Shown here piece after piece: positions 14,468 through 22,243 of a stretch of DNA of 40,514 nt. Below the pieces are notes generated by a model that saw nothing but the letters and a program-made list of their open reading frames with translations, did not search any database and had not been told where the DNA came from. The stretch is taken from assembly GCA_024276735.1 (NCBI GenBank), contig JAJRWQ010000007.1, positions 1-40,514 of the forward strand, given 5' to 3'. This stretch comes from Actinomycetes bacterium (GTDB lineage: Bacteria; Actinomycetota; Thermoleophilia; BMS3ABIN01). The position numbers and the translations under genes were made by a program. Within the stretch, counting starts at the first letter, position 1; every line of letters begins with the position of its first letter.

Positions 14468-17020
14468 ATGGCTCAGCGAGACGGGGAGAGAGATACGAAC
14501 GTCGCGGTCGTGGGGGCATCGCCGCGGCCGCTGTCATCGGTGCTGGGCGAGGAAATAGTTGCCGAGACCATCGGTTCTTTCGTCGATTACCTGGAGAACG
14601 CCATCGCCGTCTACGAGCGGGACGGCACCCTGGTGGGAGAGATCCAGGCGGGCAATGACTACTGCCGGCTGCTGGTGTCTGCCGCCGGGGGCAACGGCTC
14701 CGGGGGCACCACCACCGCGGACTGCCGCCGCGCCGGCAGCAAGGCCGCCCTGGCGGCGATGCGCAGCGGCGCCCCGGCGGAATCGCTCTGCCCGGGAGGA
14801 TTCCTTCTCTACGCGGTTCCCGTCTTCAGCGAGGAGAAAATCATCATCGGCGCCTGCGTGGCCGCCGTTTCGGAGACCCCCGGCGATCCTGAAATCCTGG
14901 AAGCGGCGGCGGCGCGGTACGGCGTCCGTCCCCGTGACCTCGAGCGGGCGGCGGCCGCTTCCTTCCACAAGCCTGCCTACCTCTACGAGGCGGGGAGGAG
15001 CCACGTGGAGCGGCTGGCGAAGACGCTGGCGCGCCTCTACGGGGCAGCGCGCGAGAAGGAGGCGGTGATCTCACGCCAGCTGACCTCGGTGGCGGCGATC
15101 GCCGGCCTCTACGACCGCCTGCGGCGTTCCGAGGCCCGTTACCGCGAGATCTACGACGGCGCCGCGGACTGGATCTACACCCTGAGCGACGAGGGGACGA
15201 TCCTGGGTTGCAACCGGGCCATGGCGGAAGCCCTGGGACACGATCGCGGCGATATCGTCGGCCGCCGGATATACGAGTTCGTCTACCGGGCCGACCGCGA
15301 GAGGGACCGCGCCGCCATCGAGGAGACCAGCCAGCAGGGCGCTTCCGTGTTCCAGGCCGAGCGCCGCTTCGTGGCCCGCGGCGGCAAGGTGTTCACCATG
15401 GAGATACACGCCCGCTCGGTGAGGGACGGGAGCGACGCCCGTGCCCGCTGGCAGGTGGTGGCCCGGGACGTGACGGAGAAGAAAGAGGCGCAGCGGCAGC
15501 TGAACCTGATGGCCACCGCCATCGACAACTCACGCGACGGCGTGGTGATCTCCGACCTCGACGGCGACATCGTCTTCATCAACCGGGCGGGCGCCTCCCT
15601 GCTCGGCGGCTCCGTGGGAGAGATCCTCGGCCGGCACTTCGGCTCCTTCTGGTCCAGCGGCAATCCCGCCGGCCTCAAGGAGGCGATCCTCAGGGAAACC
15701 ATGGAGGGCGGATGGGAAGGTCAGCTGGCATACCGGCGCCTCGACGGCGAGGAGATCGCCGTGCACGCCTCGTCGGCGCTGGTTACCGGGGACGACGGCA
15801 AGCCCGCGGCCATGGTGGGCATGTTTCACGACATCTCCGAGGAACAGCGGATGACCCGCGAGATACTGAGGCGCAACCGGGAGCTGGCGGTGATCAACGC
15901 CGTCAGCACCACCAGCGCCCGCTCCTTCGATCTCGAGACCATTCTCCAGGAGGGGATCGAGTCCGTGGTGCGGACGATGAACTACGACGCCGGCGTGATC
16001 TACCTCAAGGAAGAGGGCTCGGACCGGCTTACTTGCCGGGCACATTACGGTATCCCCGAGGAATCGCTGGTGTCGCTCGCCGACTCGGATCACGCGTATG
16101 CCGGGGCGGTGACCTGCCGCGACGAGCCCGTGTTCATCGAGGACGCCGGCGGCGAGTGGTTCGAATCGGTGGCCGGGGTGCCCGTCGTTGCCAAGGGGCG
16201 TTACCTGGGGGTGCTCTCGCTGTTCACCTTCGGCCCGCACCGGTTCGACCGCCTGGAGCAGTCGCTGCTGGTGACGGTCGCCGGCACCATCGGCGTGGCG
16301 GTGGACAATGCCCGCCTCTTCGCCGATGTCGCCAGGGCCAAGAACGAGTGGGAGACCACCTTCGACGCCATGACCAACGGCGTCTCGATCCATGACCGTG
16401 ATTTCAACATCGTCCGCGCCAACCGGGCCCTGGCGGAGATGCTGGGAACGACCACGGAGGAGCTGGTGGGGCGGAAATGCTACCAGGTCTTTCACGGCCG
16501 CTCCGAGCCCATACCCGGCTGCCCCCACCGCAAGGCGTGTTCCTCCGGCAGGAACGCCTCCCTGGTGTGGTACGAGCAGCGGCTGGAGAAGACGCTGGAT
16601 ATCACCGCGGACCCGCTGTTCGACGGCGACGGCAGGGTGAGCGGCACCGTGCACGATACCCGGGACATCACCGAGGAGGAGAGGCTACGGGAACAGTTGT
16701 CGCGCTCGGAGAGGATCAGGTCGCTGGGGGAGATGGCCGGCGGCGTCGCCCACGATTTCAACAACTACCTCACGGTGATACTGGGCAACGCCCAGTGGCT
16801 GCTGTCGCAGGAGCCCGGCGACGGGGAGCGCGCGGACTCGCTGCGCACCATCGAGCGGGCGGCGACCGACGCCGCCGAGACCGTGCGGCGCATCCAGGAA
16901 TTCACGCGCGTGCGCACGGTGCGCAGTTTCCATACCGTCGATATCAACGAGGTGGTGAGCGATGCCGTGGAGGTGACCCGTCCCCGCTGGCGCGACCAGG
17001 CGGAGGCCCGGGGCGCCTAG
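14468..17020 (+). CDS. Hybrid sensor histidine kinase (PocR-PAS-PAS-GAF-PAS-HisKA), N-terminal part ended by in-frame TAG
   Basis: 850 residues of a soluble multi-sensor kinase. Domains in order: a PocR-type ligand-binding domain (about 25-210; conserved cysteines and CPGGFLLYAVPVF), PAS (about 220-335; ARYREIYDGAADWIYTL), PAS (about 345-465), GAF (about 470-620; ELAVINAVSTTSARSFDLET), PAS (about 625-735) and HisKA with the phospho-acceptor His at about residue 762 in GGVAHDFNN. There are no membrane helices, so it senses cytoplasmic signals. TAG at 17018-17020 (GCC TAG ATC CAC) cuts it between HisKA and the ATPase domain; the frame stays open after it. GGGAGGTAGGG precedes the ATG at 14468. 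PocR domains are thought to bind small metabolites such as propanediol; the ligand here is unknown. Confidence 0.82.
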   Translation: MAQRDGERDTNVAVVGASPRPLSSVLGEEIVAETIGSFVDYLENAIAVYERDGTLVGEIQAGNDYCRLLVSAAGGNGSGGTTTADCRRAGSKAALAAMRSGAPAESLCPGGFLLYAVPVFSEEKIIIGACVAAVSETPGDPEILEAAAARYGVRPRDLERAAAASFHKPAYLYEAGRSHVERLAKTLARLYGAAREKEAVISRQLTSVAAIAGLYDRLRRSEARYREIYDGAADWIYTLSDEGTILGCNRAMAEALGHDRGDIVGRRIYEFVYRADRERDRAAIEETSQQGASVFQAERRFVARGGKVFTMEIHARSVRDGSDARARWQVVARDVTEKKEAQRQLNLMATAIDNSRDGVVISDLDGDIVFINRAGASLLGGSVGEILGRHFGSFWSSGNPAGLKEAILRETMEGGWEGQLAYRRLDGEEIAVHASSALVTGDDGKPAAMVGMFHDISEEQRMTREILRRNRELAVINAVSTTSARSFDLETILQEGIESVVRTMNYDAGVIYLKEEGSDRLTCRAHYGIPEESLVSLADSDHAYAGAVTCRDEPVFIEDAGGEWFESVAGVPVVAKGRYLGVLSLFTFGPHRFDRLEQSLLVTVAGTIGVAVDNARLFADVARAKNEWETTFDAMTNGVSIHDRDFNIVRANRALAEMLGTTTEELVGRKCYQVFHGRSEPIPGCPHRKACSSGRNASLVWYEQRLEKTLDITADPLFDGDGRVSGTVHDTRDITEEERLREQLSRSERIRSLGEMAGGVAHDFNNYLTVILGNAQWLLSQEPGDGERADSLRTIERAATDAAETVRRIQEFTRVRTVRSFHTVDINEVVSDAVEVTRPRWRDQAEARGA

Positions 17021-17026
17021 ATCCAC

Positions 17027-17821
17027 GTGCAGGTGCAGGCCGGCGAGGTGCCGCCGGTGAACGGCAACGCCTCGGAGCTGGGAGAAGTGCTGATGAACCT
17101 GATCCTCAACGCCGCCGACGCCCTGCCCGCGGGAGGGAATATCAGCATAGGGAGCCGCGCCGAGGGCGACTGGGTGCTGGTGGAGGTGAAGGACGACGGC
17201 GTCGGCATGAACGGCGAGGTGGCACGCCGCGTTTTCGACCCCTTCTTCACCACCAAGGGAGCCGAGGGAGTGGGCCTGGGACTCAGCGTCGCCTACGGCA
17301 TCGTCGCCCGCCACGGCGGCGAGCTGCTGGTGGAAAGCAGTCCGGGCGCCGGCTCCACCTTCACCATCCGCCTGCCCGTCGCCACGGTGATGGACCTCAA
17401 GTCCGACCGGCAGCCGGAACCGCTGGCGGACCCGGGGCGCCCGGCGCGGATCCTGGTGATCGACGACGTGGAGATGATACGCTCGCTGCTCACCGTGGTG
17501 CTCGAGGGGGCGGGCCACACGGTGGTCACCGCCGGCTCCGGGAACGAGGGCCTGGAGAGCTTCCGCCACGGGCTGGCGAACGGCGCCGGCGCCTACGACC
17601 TGGTGATGACCGACCTGGGCATACCGGGCCTCTCCGGCTGGGACGTGGTGGACGGCGTGAAGCGCCTCAGCCCGGAAACGCCGGTGATCCTCATCACCGG
17701 CTGGGGCGACCAGCTGGACCGCGAGCGGATGCAGGAGAGCCGTGCCGACGCGGTTCTCGCCAAGCCCTTCGAGACCCGCGAAGTGCTGGACCTGGTGGCC
17801 CGGAGCGTCAGCCGGTCCTAA
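17027..17821 (+). CDS. Histidine kinase remainder: HATPase plus receiver domain
   Basis: 264 codons in the same frame as the preceding kinase fragment, starting from the first GTG after the stop. The HATPase_c domain has N-box NLILNAADALPAGG, G1 box VEVKDDGVGMNG, F-box FDPFFTTKG and G2 box GVGLGLSVAYG. The receiver domain follows from about residue 140: acidic pair in LVIDDVEM, phospho-acceptor Asp at about residue 196 in MTDLGIPG, and the conserved Lys in LAKPF. With the stop real, the phospho-acceptor His and the ATP-binding domain would be on separate chains, and start-up here would rely on a GTG with no clear ribosome-binding site. No response-regulator gene is next door; output may go through the fused receiver to a distant partner. 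Confidence 0.8.
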   Translation: MQVQAGEVPPVNGNASELGEVLMNLILNAADALPAGGNISIGSRAEGDWVLVEVKDDGVGMNGEVARRVFDPFFTTKGAEGVGLGLSVAYGIVARHGGELLVESSPGAGSTFTIRLPVATVMDLKSDRQPEPLADPGRPARILVIDDVEMIRSLLTVVLEGAGHTVVTAGSGNEGLESFRHGLANGAGAYDLVMTDLGIPGLSGWDVVDGVKRLSPETPVILITGWGDQLDRERMQESRADAVLAKPFETREVLDLVARSVSRS

Positions 17822-18123
17822 AATGCCTGTTCCGCGGCACTGGACGAGGCGTGCCCGCGTGCTGCAATCGAAACCGCCGTGGAGACGCGCCGCCGGCGAG
17901 CGTTATGATACCGGCCCCGCCGCCGGCCCGGTGGGACGGCTGCGTGCGGGACGTTTTCCGCAGGGGCGGCGCCGGCGAGGGCGAATGATGGTTGTGGGGG
18001 CTGGCCCCGTGGCGGCCTGGAAAAGGTGGAAGCGCTGCTACCGTTAAACCCGGCTGGGCACGGCGCCCTGTCGGGCCCATGCAGCTTTCCGCCGCCAGCT
18101 GTTTGAGCAGGAGTAGCTTATCG
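17822..18123. other. Gene-free stretch before the glycosyltransferase
   Basis: 302 bases. A TATGAT occurs near 17903 but lacks a matching -35. AGGAG lies about 10 bases before the glycosyltransferase ATG. I see no RNA gene or coding region. Confidence 0.4.
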
Positions 18124-18648
18124 ATGCTGAAGATCGGATTCGACGCCCGCATGATAGCCTGGAAAGGCGTGGGCACCTACTCGCGCAACCTGCTGCGGTG
18201 CTTCGCCCACGCTCCCGGCCTGGAAGTGGTCTGCTTCGGCAACAGCGAGACGCGCGACCGCATTCCCCGGGGAGAGAACTTTTCCCTGCGAGTGCTGGAC
18301 GAGGAGATCGCCTCGTCCCGCGGGCTGGGGAAGATCGGCAAGGCCGTGAACGAGGCCGGCTGCGACCTCTTTCATTCGCCCTACGTGGTGGCGCCCTCGA
18401 ACCTGGAATGCCCCCTGCTGGTGACGGCGCACGACATCATTCCCCTGCTCTTTCCCAAGTCCATTCCCAGCTTCCGCCAACGGCGTACCTACAAGAGCCT
18501 GCTGGTGGATGCCATCCACAAGGCCGACCACGTGGTGACCGTTTCCACCGTCTCCCAGTCCTACCTGGTGGCCAACTTCAACCTGCCGCTCTCGCAGGTG
18601 TCGGTGATCCTCGACGGCGTGGGAGAGGAGTTCCGGCCCCGGGGATAA
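18124..18648 (+). CDS. Family-4 glycosyltransferase, N-terminal domain, ended by in-frame TAA
   Basis: 174 residues forming the acceptor-side Rossmann domain of a GT4 retaining glycosyltransferase (MLKIGFDARMIAWKGVGTYS, the usual G-x-G-x-Y start of the family; then CDLFHSPYVVAP, VTAHDIIPLLFP and ADHVVTVSTVSQSYL). It ends at TAA 18646-18648 in the codons CGG GGA TAA GAG GAG, exactly in the variable linker before the second domain; the frame stays open beyond. GAA (Glu) is the one-base neighbour of this stop and suits the linker. Intact, the gene would make about 369 residues, normal for GT4. The likely role is transfer of a sugar from an NDP-sugar onto a glycan or lipid at the cytoplasmic face. 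Confidence 0.8.
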   Translation: MLKIGFDARMIAWKGVGTYSRNLLRCFAHAPGLEVVCFGNSETRDRIPRGENFSLRVLDEEIASSRGLGKIGKAVNEAGCDLFHSPYVVAPSNLECPLLVTAHDIIPLLFPKSIPSFRQRRTYKSLLVDAIHKADHVVTVSTVSQSYLVANFNLPLSQVSVILDGVGEEFRPRG

Positions 18649-18663
18649 GAGGAGCGCGCCGCG

Positions 18664-19233
18664 GTGACGGCGAAGTACGGCATCCGCCCGCCGTTCGTTC
18701 TCTGGCTGGGAGAGTTTTCGGCGCACAAGAACGTGGACGTGCTGGGGGACGCGTTCGCCGACCTGCCCGGCAGCCTCCGCTCCCGGTACACGCTGGTGCT
18801 GGCGGGCGAGAAGGGACAGTCGTGGAAGAGTGTCCGCAGGGAGGCGGAGAGGCGCGGGGTGGCGGGCCGCGTCTTCTTTCCCGGTTACATCGCGGAGGAG
18901 GACCTGCCGGCCCTGTACTCGGCGGCGGACATCTTTTGTTTCCCCTCGCTCTACGAGGGTTTCGGCCTGCCACCGCTGGAGGCGATGGCCTGTGGCACCC
19001 CGGTGGTGTGCGCCAACACCTCTTCGCTGCCGGAGGTCGTCGGCGACGGCGGCCTGCTGGTGGCGCCGCGGGCGCCGGCGATGGGCGCGGCGATCACCGA
19101 GGTGCTCACCAACCCCAGCCTGGGCCGGCGCCTGGGCCGCCGCGGCCGCGAGCGCGCCGCCCTATTCTCCTGGGAACATACCGCTGCCAAGACGATCGAC
19201 ATCTACCGCGAGCTGGCCAGCTCGCGGGAGTGA
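18664..19233 (+). CDS. Family-4 glycosyltransferase, C-terminal donor-binding domain
   Basis: 189 codons in the same frame as the N-terminal piece, from the first GTG after the stop (four more sense codons lie between). It is the NDP-sugar-binding domain: FVLWLGEFSAHKNVD, GYIAEEDLPALYSAADIF and the EX7E-type motif FPSLYEGFGLPPLEAMACGT with both catalytic Glu residues, then VVCANTSSLPEVVGDGG. The TAA is followed by GAGGAG about 10 bases before this GTG, which might allow reinitiation, but a free donor domain would not be expected to work unless it pairs with the N-terminal piece. Confidence 0.78.
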   Translation: MTAKYGIRPPFVLWLGEFSAHKNVDVLGDAFADLPGSLRSRYTLVLAGEKGQSWKSVRREAERRGVAGRVFFPGYIAEEDLPALYSAADIFCFPSLYEGFGLPPLEAMACGTPVVCANTSSLPEVVGDGGLLVAPRAPAMGAAITEVLTNPSLGRRLGRRGRERAALFSWEHTAAKTIDIYRELASSRE

Positions 19234-19264
19234 TAGCCCGCGGCCGCGGCTGCCGGCCCCGTCT

Positions 19265-19293
19265 TTCCGCCTGCGCTGCCGATCATTTATAAT
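19265..19293 (+). promoter_or_regulatory. Promoter of tRNA-Thr(CGU)
   Basis: A perfect TATAAT (19288-19293) lies 16 bases before the tRNA. The hexamer TTTCCG 17 bases upstream is a poor -35. Confidence 0.5.
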
Positions 19294-19309
19294 TCTTAGG
19301 GTCCAAGGT

Positions 19310-19385
19310 GCCGACGTAGCTCAGTTGGTAGAGCGGCTCACTCGTAATGAGCAGGTCTGCGGTTCGATTCCGCACGTCGGCTCCA
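19310..19385 (+). tRNA. tRNA-Thr (anticodon CGU)
   Basis: A complete cloverleaf: acceptor GCCGACG/CGTCGGC, D-stem GCTC/GAGC, anticodon stem GCTCA/TGAGC with loop CTCGTAA (anticodon CGT, reading ACG), T-stem TGCGG/CCGCA with TTCGATT loop. The CCA end is encoded at 19383-19385. Confidence 0.96.
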
Positions 19386-19423
19386 GGCCGCCCGGCGGAC
19401 CACCGCCCCGGGAGGAGGTAGCC

Positions 19424-19645
19424 TTGAAGGTTTTCTGCGATCGTGACCGCTGCCGTTTCAACCTGAACCATGAATGCCGCACGTCGGCGATTTCCGTCTC
19501 CGCCGGCGAGTGTTCCACCTTCGAGCTGCAGGAGGGAGCCGGGAGCGACAGCGGCGGCGTCACCTTCTGGGGGCACCTCTCCATCGAGCCGCCGATCGGG
19601 GATCCCTCGGCGCGGCCGGGCCTGGACGGCACCGCCCGGGACTGA
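19424..19645 (+). CDS. Small cysteine protein resembling DUF1540
   Basis: A 73-residue protein from a TTG start with GGAGGAGG 6 bases in front. The N-terminal half has the spacing C-x4-C-x3-N-x3-C-x4-I-x(8)-C-x-TF (cysteines about 5, 10, 18 and 29), which resembles the DUF1540 cysteine pattern found in many anaerobic bacteria and thought to bind a metal. The C-terminal half is Gly/Pro-rich and unlike any domain I know. It lies 38 bases after tRNA-Thr and is convergent with the DUF362 gene, 3 bases between stops. Function unknown. Confidence 0.68.
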   Translation: MKVFCDRDRCRFNLNHECRTSAISVSAGECSTFELQEGAGSDSGGVTFWGHLSIEPPIGDPSARPGLDGTARD

Positions 19646-19648
19646 GCG

Positions 19649-20797
19649 CTAGCGGTCTAACCGCCGTGCCAGGCGGCTCTTCCAGACAGTCATCGCCCCC
19701 TCGGGGCACATCTCGTTGCAGCAGAAACAGAGAATGCAGGCCGAGCGGTCGATCTCGGGGTAAGGATCCATGGAGATGGCGCCGACCGGGCAGCTCTGCT
19801 CGCAGATGCGGCAGCGGGTACAGGCGTCACGCTCCAGCCGGGGCTCCACCTTCACCAGCCGGCCCACCAGGCGCATCAGCAAGGGGTGGATGTTCACCTG
19901 CCGGCCGCCCGGCTTGCGGTAATCCACGGCCACGTCTTCCACCCGTTCGTCGGGAAGCGTGATCCGCTCCAGGCGTCCCTCTCCCAGGCCGCGCTCGGAA
20001 GCGTTGCGCACGGTGAGGATCTCCTGCGGCTGGAAGCCGATCAGGCGCGAGGCCACCGCGTCCAGGGCCACGGGGTCGCGGGCCGCCAGGATCAGCCCCG
20101 TGTGCCGGGGATCGCCGTGCCGCGGGCCGTCTCCTTCCATGCCCACCACGGCATCCATGACCGCCAGGCGCGGTTTCATCACCGAGTAGATATCGACGAT
20201 GGCCGCGGCAAAGCGCTGGTGGTCGCCGAGGGCATGCGCCTGCTTGCGGGTGGCGGTGGCCACGGCGCCGAACATGTTCTTCACCGCGCCCGTGTACCAG
20301 GTGTTGCTGTGGGTCTTGAGCTTGGGCAGGGTGATGATCACGTCGGCCTCCAGCGCCAGCCGCGCCGCCATCACCTGCCGCAGGTGGACGCCGCCGGGCA
20401 CGGGAGTGCTCACGAAGGGCTTCTCCACGCTCTCGAACTGGAGCGCCTCGACTCCCAGCGGCGCCACCGCGTCGGCGATGCCGGACTTCGCCAGGGCGCG
20501 GCTCTTGCCGCCGGCGAACAGGTAGCCGGGGGCATCGGCCACCACGGGGACGCCGCCGCATTCGAGCACCTGTGCCGCCACCGACCGCACCACGGCGGGA
20601 TGGGTGGTGACGGCGGCGTCGGGCGCGGCGGGTGCCAGCAGGTTGACCTTGAGGAGAACCCTGTCACCAGGCTTCACGACCTTGTCCATGCCGCCGACGA
20701 GGTCCAGCGCCGTGGCCACGGCATCGTCGACCAGTTCCCGCCGGTAGTCACCGCACCTGGTGATGGCTACCTTTTCGCCGGGGGGATGCCGGTTCAT
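19649..20797 (-). CDS. DUF362 protein with C-terminal 2x[4Fe-4S] ferredoxin domain
   Basis: A 382-residue protein. Residues 1-310 are a DUF362 domain (VLLKVNLLAPAAPDAAVTTHPAVVR is cut here to its core KVNLLAP; also KLKTHSNTWYTGAVKNMFG and DAVVGMEGDGP). The C-terminal 60 residues hold two Fe-S motifs, CTRCRICEQSCPVG and CILCFCCNEMCPEG. Such proteins are common in anaerobes and are presumed redox proteins or Fe-S carriers; no reaction is established. AGGAGA lies 8 bases before the ATG at 20797. It follows the hydrolase by 87 bases on the same strand and may be co-transcribed with it. Confidence 0.88.
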   Translation of the reverse strand: MNRHPPGEKVAITRCGDYRRELVDDAVATALDLVGGMDKVVKPGDRVLLKVNLLAPAAPDAAVTTHPAVVRSVAAQVLECGGVPVVADAPGYLFAGGKSRALAKSGIADAVAPLGVEALQFESVEKPFVSTPVPGGVHLRQVMAARLALEADVIITLPKLKTHSNTWYTGAVKNMFGAVATATRKQAHALGDHQRFAAAIVDIYSVMKPRLAVMDAVVGMEGDGPRHGDPRHTGLILAARDPVALDAVASRLIGFQPQEILTVRNASERGLGEGRLERITLPDERVEDVAVDYRKPGGRQVNIHPLLMRLVGRLVKVEPRLERDACTRCRICEQSCPVGAISMDPYPEIDRSACILCFCCNEMCPEGAMTVWKSRLARRLDR

Positions 20798-20884
20798 GGC
20801 GCGTGTCTCCTCTCTTCGATGGTCTCGCCGAGCCCGCGGCAGCGCGGGGCTCGCTGCCCGGCACCGGCGCCGCCGGCCGGCGGG

Positions 20885-21958
20885 CTATTGCAACTGGCCG
20901 CGGAAGAAGCCGACGACGGTCGCCTCCACCTCTTCGCGGCTGGGCTGGGGAGTGCCGCCCACGGGCTTCAGGCCGTGGCCGGCGTTGGCCACGCGCACGA
21001 GGCGCGCCGTCCCCCCCGACTGCTGGATGGCGTGGTAGAACTCCAGCGACTGGGAAAAGGGCACCAGCGAGTCCTCCATGCCGTGCACGATCAGGAAGGG
21101 GGGATCGTCGGCGCCGACGTAGTTCACCGGGCTGGCCTCTTTCAGCAGCGGCGAGGAAGCATCGTTGCTGCCGAACACCTGCTCCCCCAGCTCGGTATCC
21201 ACGGCGCCGCCGGGGAAAGGCACGGTGAGATCGGTGGGCCCGAACATCTCCACCACCGCGCGCACGCGGCTGGAGGCGCCGCTGCCGCCGTCGAAATCGT
21301 CGTCGTCGACGGCGCCGAGCAGCGCCGCCAGGTGGCCGCCGGCGCTGCCGCCGTAAGCGCCGATACGCCGGGGATCGATACCGTAGGCGCTGCTGTTGGC
21401 CCGCAGGTGGCGGACGGCGCACTTGACGTCCTCGATCTGGGCCGGGAAGCGCCACTCGGGGGCCAGGCGATAGTTCACCGCGGCCACCACGAAGCCGGCG
21501 TCCACCAGCTTGCCGGTGAGTGCCGCGCCGGCGGCGTCGCTCTTGTCACCGCTGCTCCAGCCGCCGCCGTGGATCGAGACCACCACCGGCCAGGGCCCGG
21601 GGGTGCGGGGAAAGTAGACATCCATCTTCAGCTCGCCGGCCTCGCTGGTGGAGTAGGTGACGTCGGTCCTGGTCTCTCCCGGGGTGGGGGAGCCGCTGGC
21701 GGAGACGACGACGTCCGACGGGCGGTCCGCCGCGGTCGCCGTTGCTGTCCGGGCAACGGTCGCCGTACCCGTGGCCTCTTCGCCCGCGCAGGCAAAGGCC
21801 AACAGTGAGCCGGCGACGAGGCCGAGCACCAGCAGCAGCACCAGCAGGAAGGGCAGCGGCCTCCGCGGGGCAGCGGGCAGGATCCTGCCCGCTGCCCCAC
21901 CGGCCCGCCGCCGGCGGGTGCCGCCGGTGTCTTTATGCCCAGTTCCCGTGAAGGGCAC
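20885..21958 (-). CDS. Membrane-anchored or exported alpha/beta hydrolase (esterase, BD-FAE/HSL type)
   Basis: A 357-residue protein from a GTG start. A basic N-terminus is followed by one hydrophobic segment (LPFLLVLLLVLGLVAGSLLA, about residues 35-54) ending in FAC, which is close to but not a good lipobox, so it is either anchored or cleaved. A Thr/Ala-rich spacer leads into the hydrolase domain: oxyanion motif SIHGGGW, nucleophile elbow YGGSAGGH, acid in HGMEDSLVP and His in AGHGL. Substrates of such enzymes are carboxylic esters, often acylated sugars or peptides. The start lies 11 bases after the rubredoxin stop. The N-terminal coding region contains a perfect 32-base palindrome (21867-21898); a shorter version starting at a GTG inside the hydrophobic segment is less likely. 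Confidence 0.84.
   Translation of the reverse strand: MPFTGTGHKDTGGTRRRRAGGAAGRILPAAPRRPLPFLLVLLLVLGLVAGSLLAFACAGEEATGTATVARTATATAADRPSDVVVSASGSPTPGETRTDVTYSTSEAGELKMDVYFPRTPGPWPVVVSIHGGGWSSGDKSDAAGAALTGKLVDAGFVVAAVNYRLAPEWRFPAQIEDVKCAVRHLRANSSAYGIDPRRIGAYGGSAGGHLAALLGAVDDDDFDGGSGASSRVRAVVEMFGPTDLTVPFPGGAVDTELGEQVFGSNDASSPLLKEASPVNYVGADDPPFLIVHGMEDSLVPFSQSLEFYHAIQQSGGTARLVRVANAGHGLKPVGGTPQPSREEVEATVVGFFRGQLQ
21867..21898. repeat. Perfect 32-bp palindrome inside the hydrolase 5' coding region
   Basis: GGGGCAGCGGGCAG (21867-21880), GATC, then the exact complement CTGCCCGCTGCCCC (21885-21898). It codes for the peptide GAAGRILPAAPR just before the membrane segment. It would give a very stable mRNA hairpin about 60 bases after the start codon. 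Confidence 0.85.
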
Positions 21959-21969
21959 CGTTTACCGCC

Positions 21970-22107
21970 CTACATGAAGCGTTCGAATTTCTCCTGCTTG
22001 GCCTTGCAGATGGGGCATACCCCGGGTGGATCCTCGCGCCCCGCCAGGTAACCGCAGACGGTACAGCGCCAGACGGGCAAAGACGGCTTGGCGGCATTTG
22101 CTTCCAT
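21970..22107 (-). CDS. Minimal rubredoxin / rubrerythrin-type rubredoxin domain protein
   Basis: A 45-residue iron-binding electron carrier. Two CxxC pairs are visible: [13 protein letters not shown] and [10 protein letters not shown], the arrangement of the rubredoxin-like C-terminal domain of rubrerythrin, here standing alone. GAGGAGG lies about 8 bases before the ATG at 22107, so the longer upstream frame is not used. In anaerobes such proteins often serve oxygen or peroxide detoxification. It is followed after 11 bases by the hydrolase gene. Confidence 0.88.
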   Translation of the reverse strand: MEANAAKPSLPVWRCTVCGYLAGREDPPGVCPICKAKQEKFERFM

Positions 22108-22243
22108 GTTCTTTCCTCCTCTTTCCTGCAGAAGCCCCGGCTGGCGGCCGCCCGCCTCCAACCTGCCGCTTCCGCGTTCTGGTTGCCGAAAATACGGGAT
22201 GCAGGAGCGGCCGCGGCACGGCAACGGCCGTCACCCGCGCCGG

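Noticed and set aside
10783-18648. Pyrrolysine or general TAG recoding
   Set aside because: Several intact genes end at TAG, one of the three internal stops is TAA, none of the genes is a methylamine methyltransferase, and no pyl genes or suppressor tRNA are in the window.
21867-21898. Insertion-sequence end or attachment site
   Set aside because: The palindrome is in an intact reading frame with no transposase or integrase gene and no flanking direct repeat.
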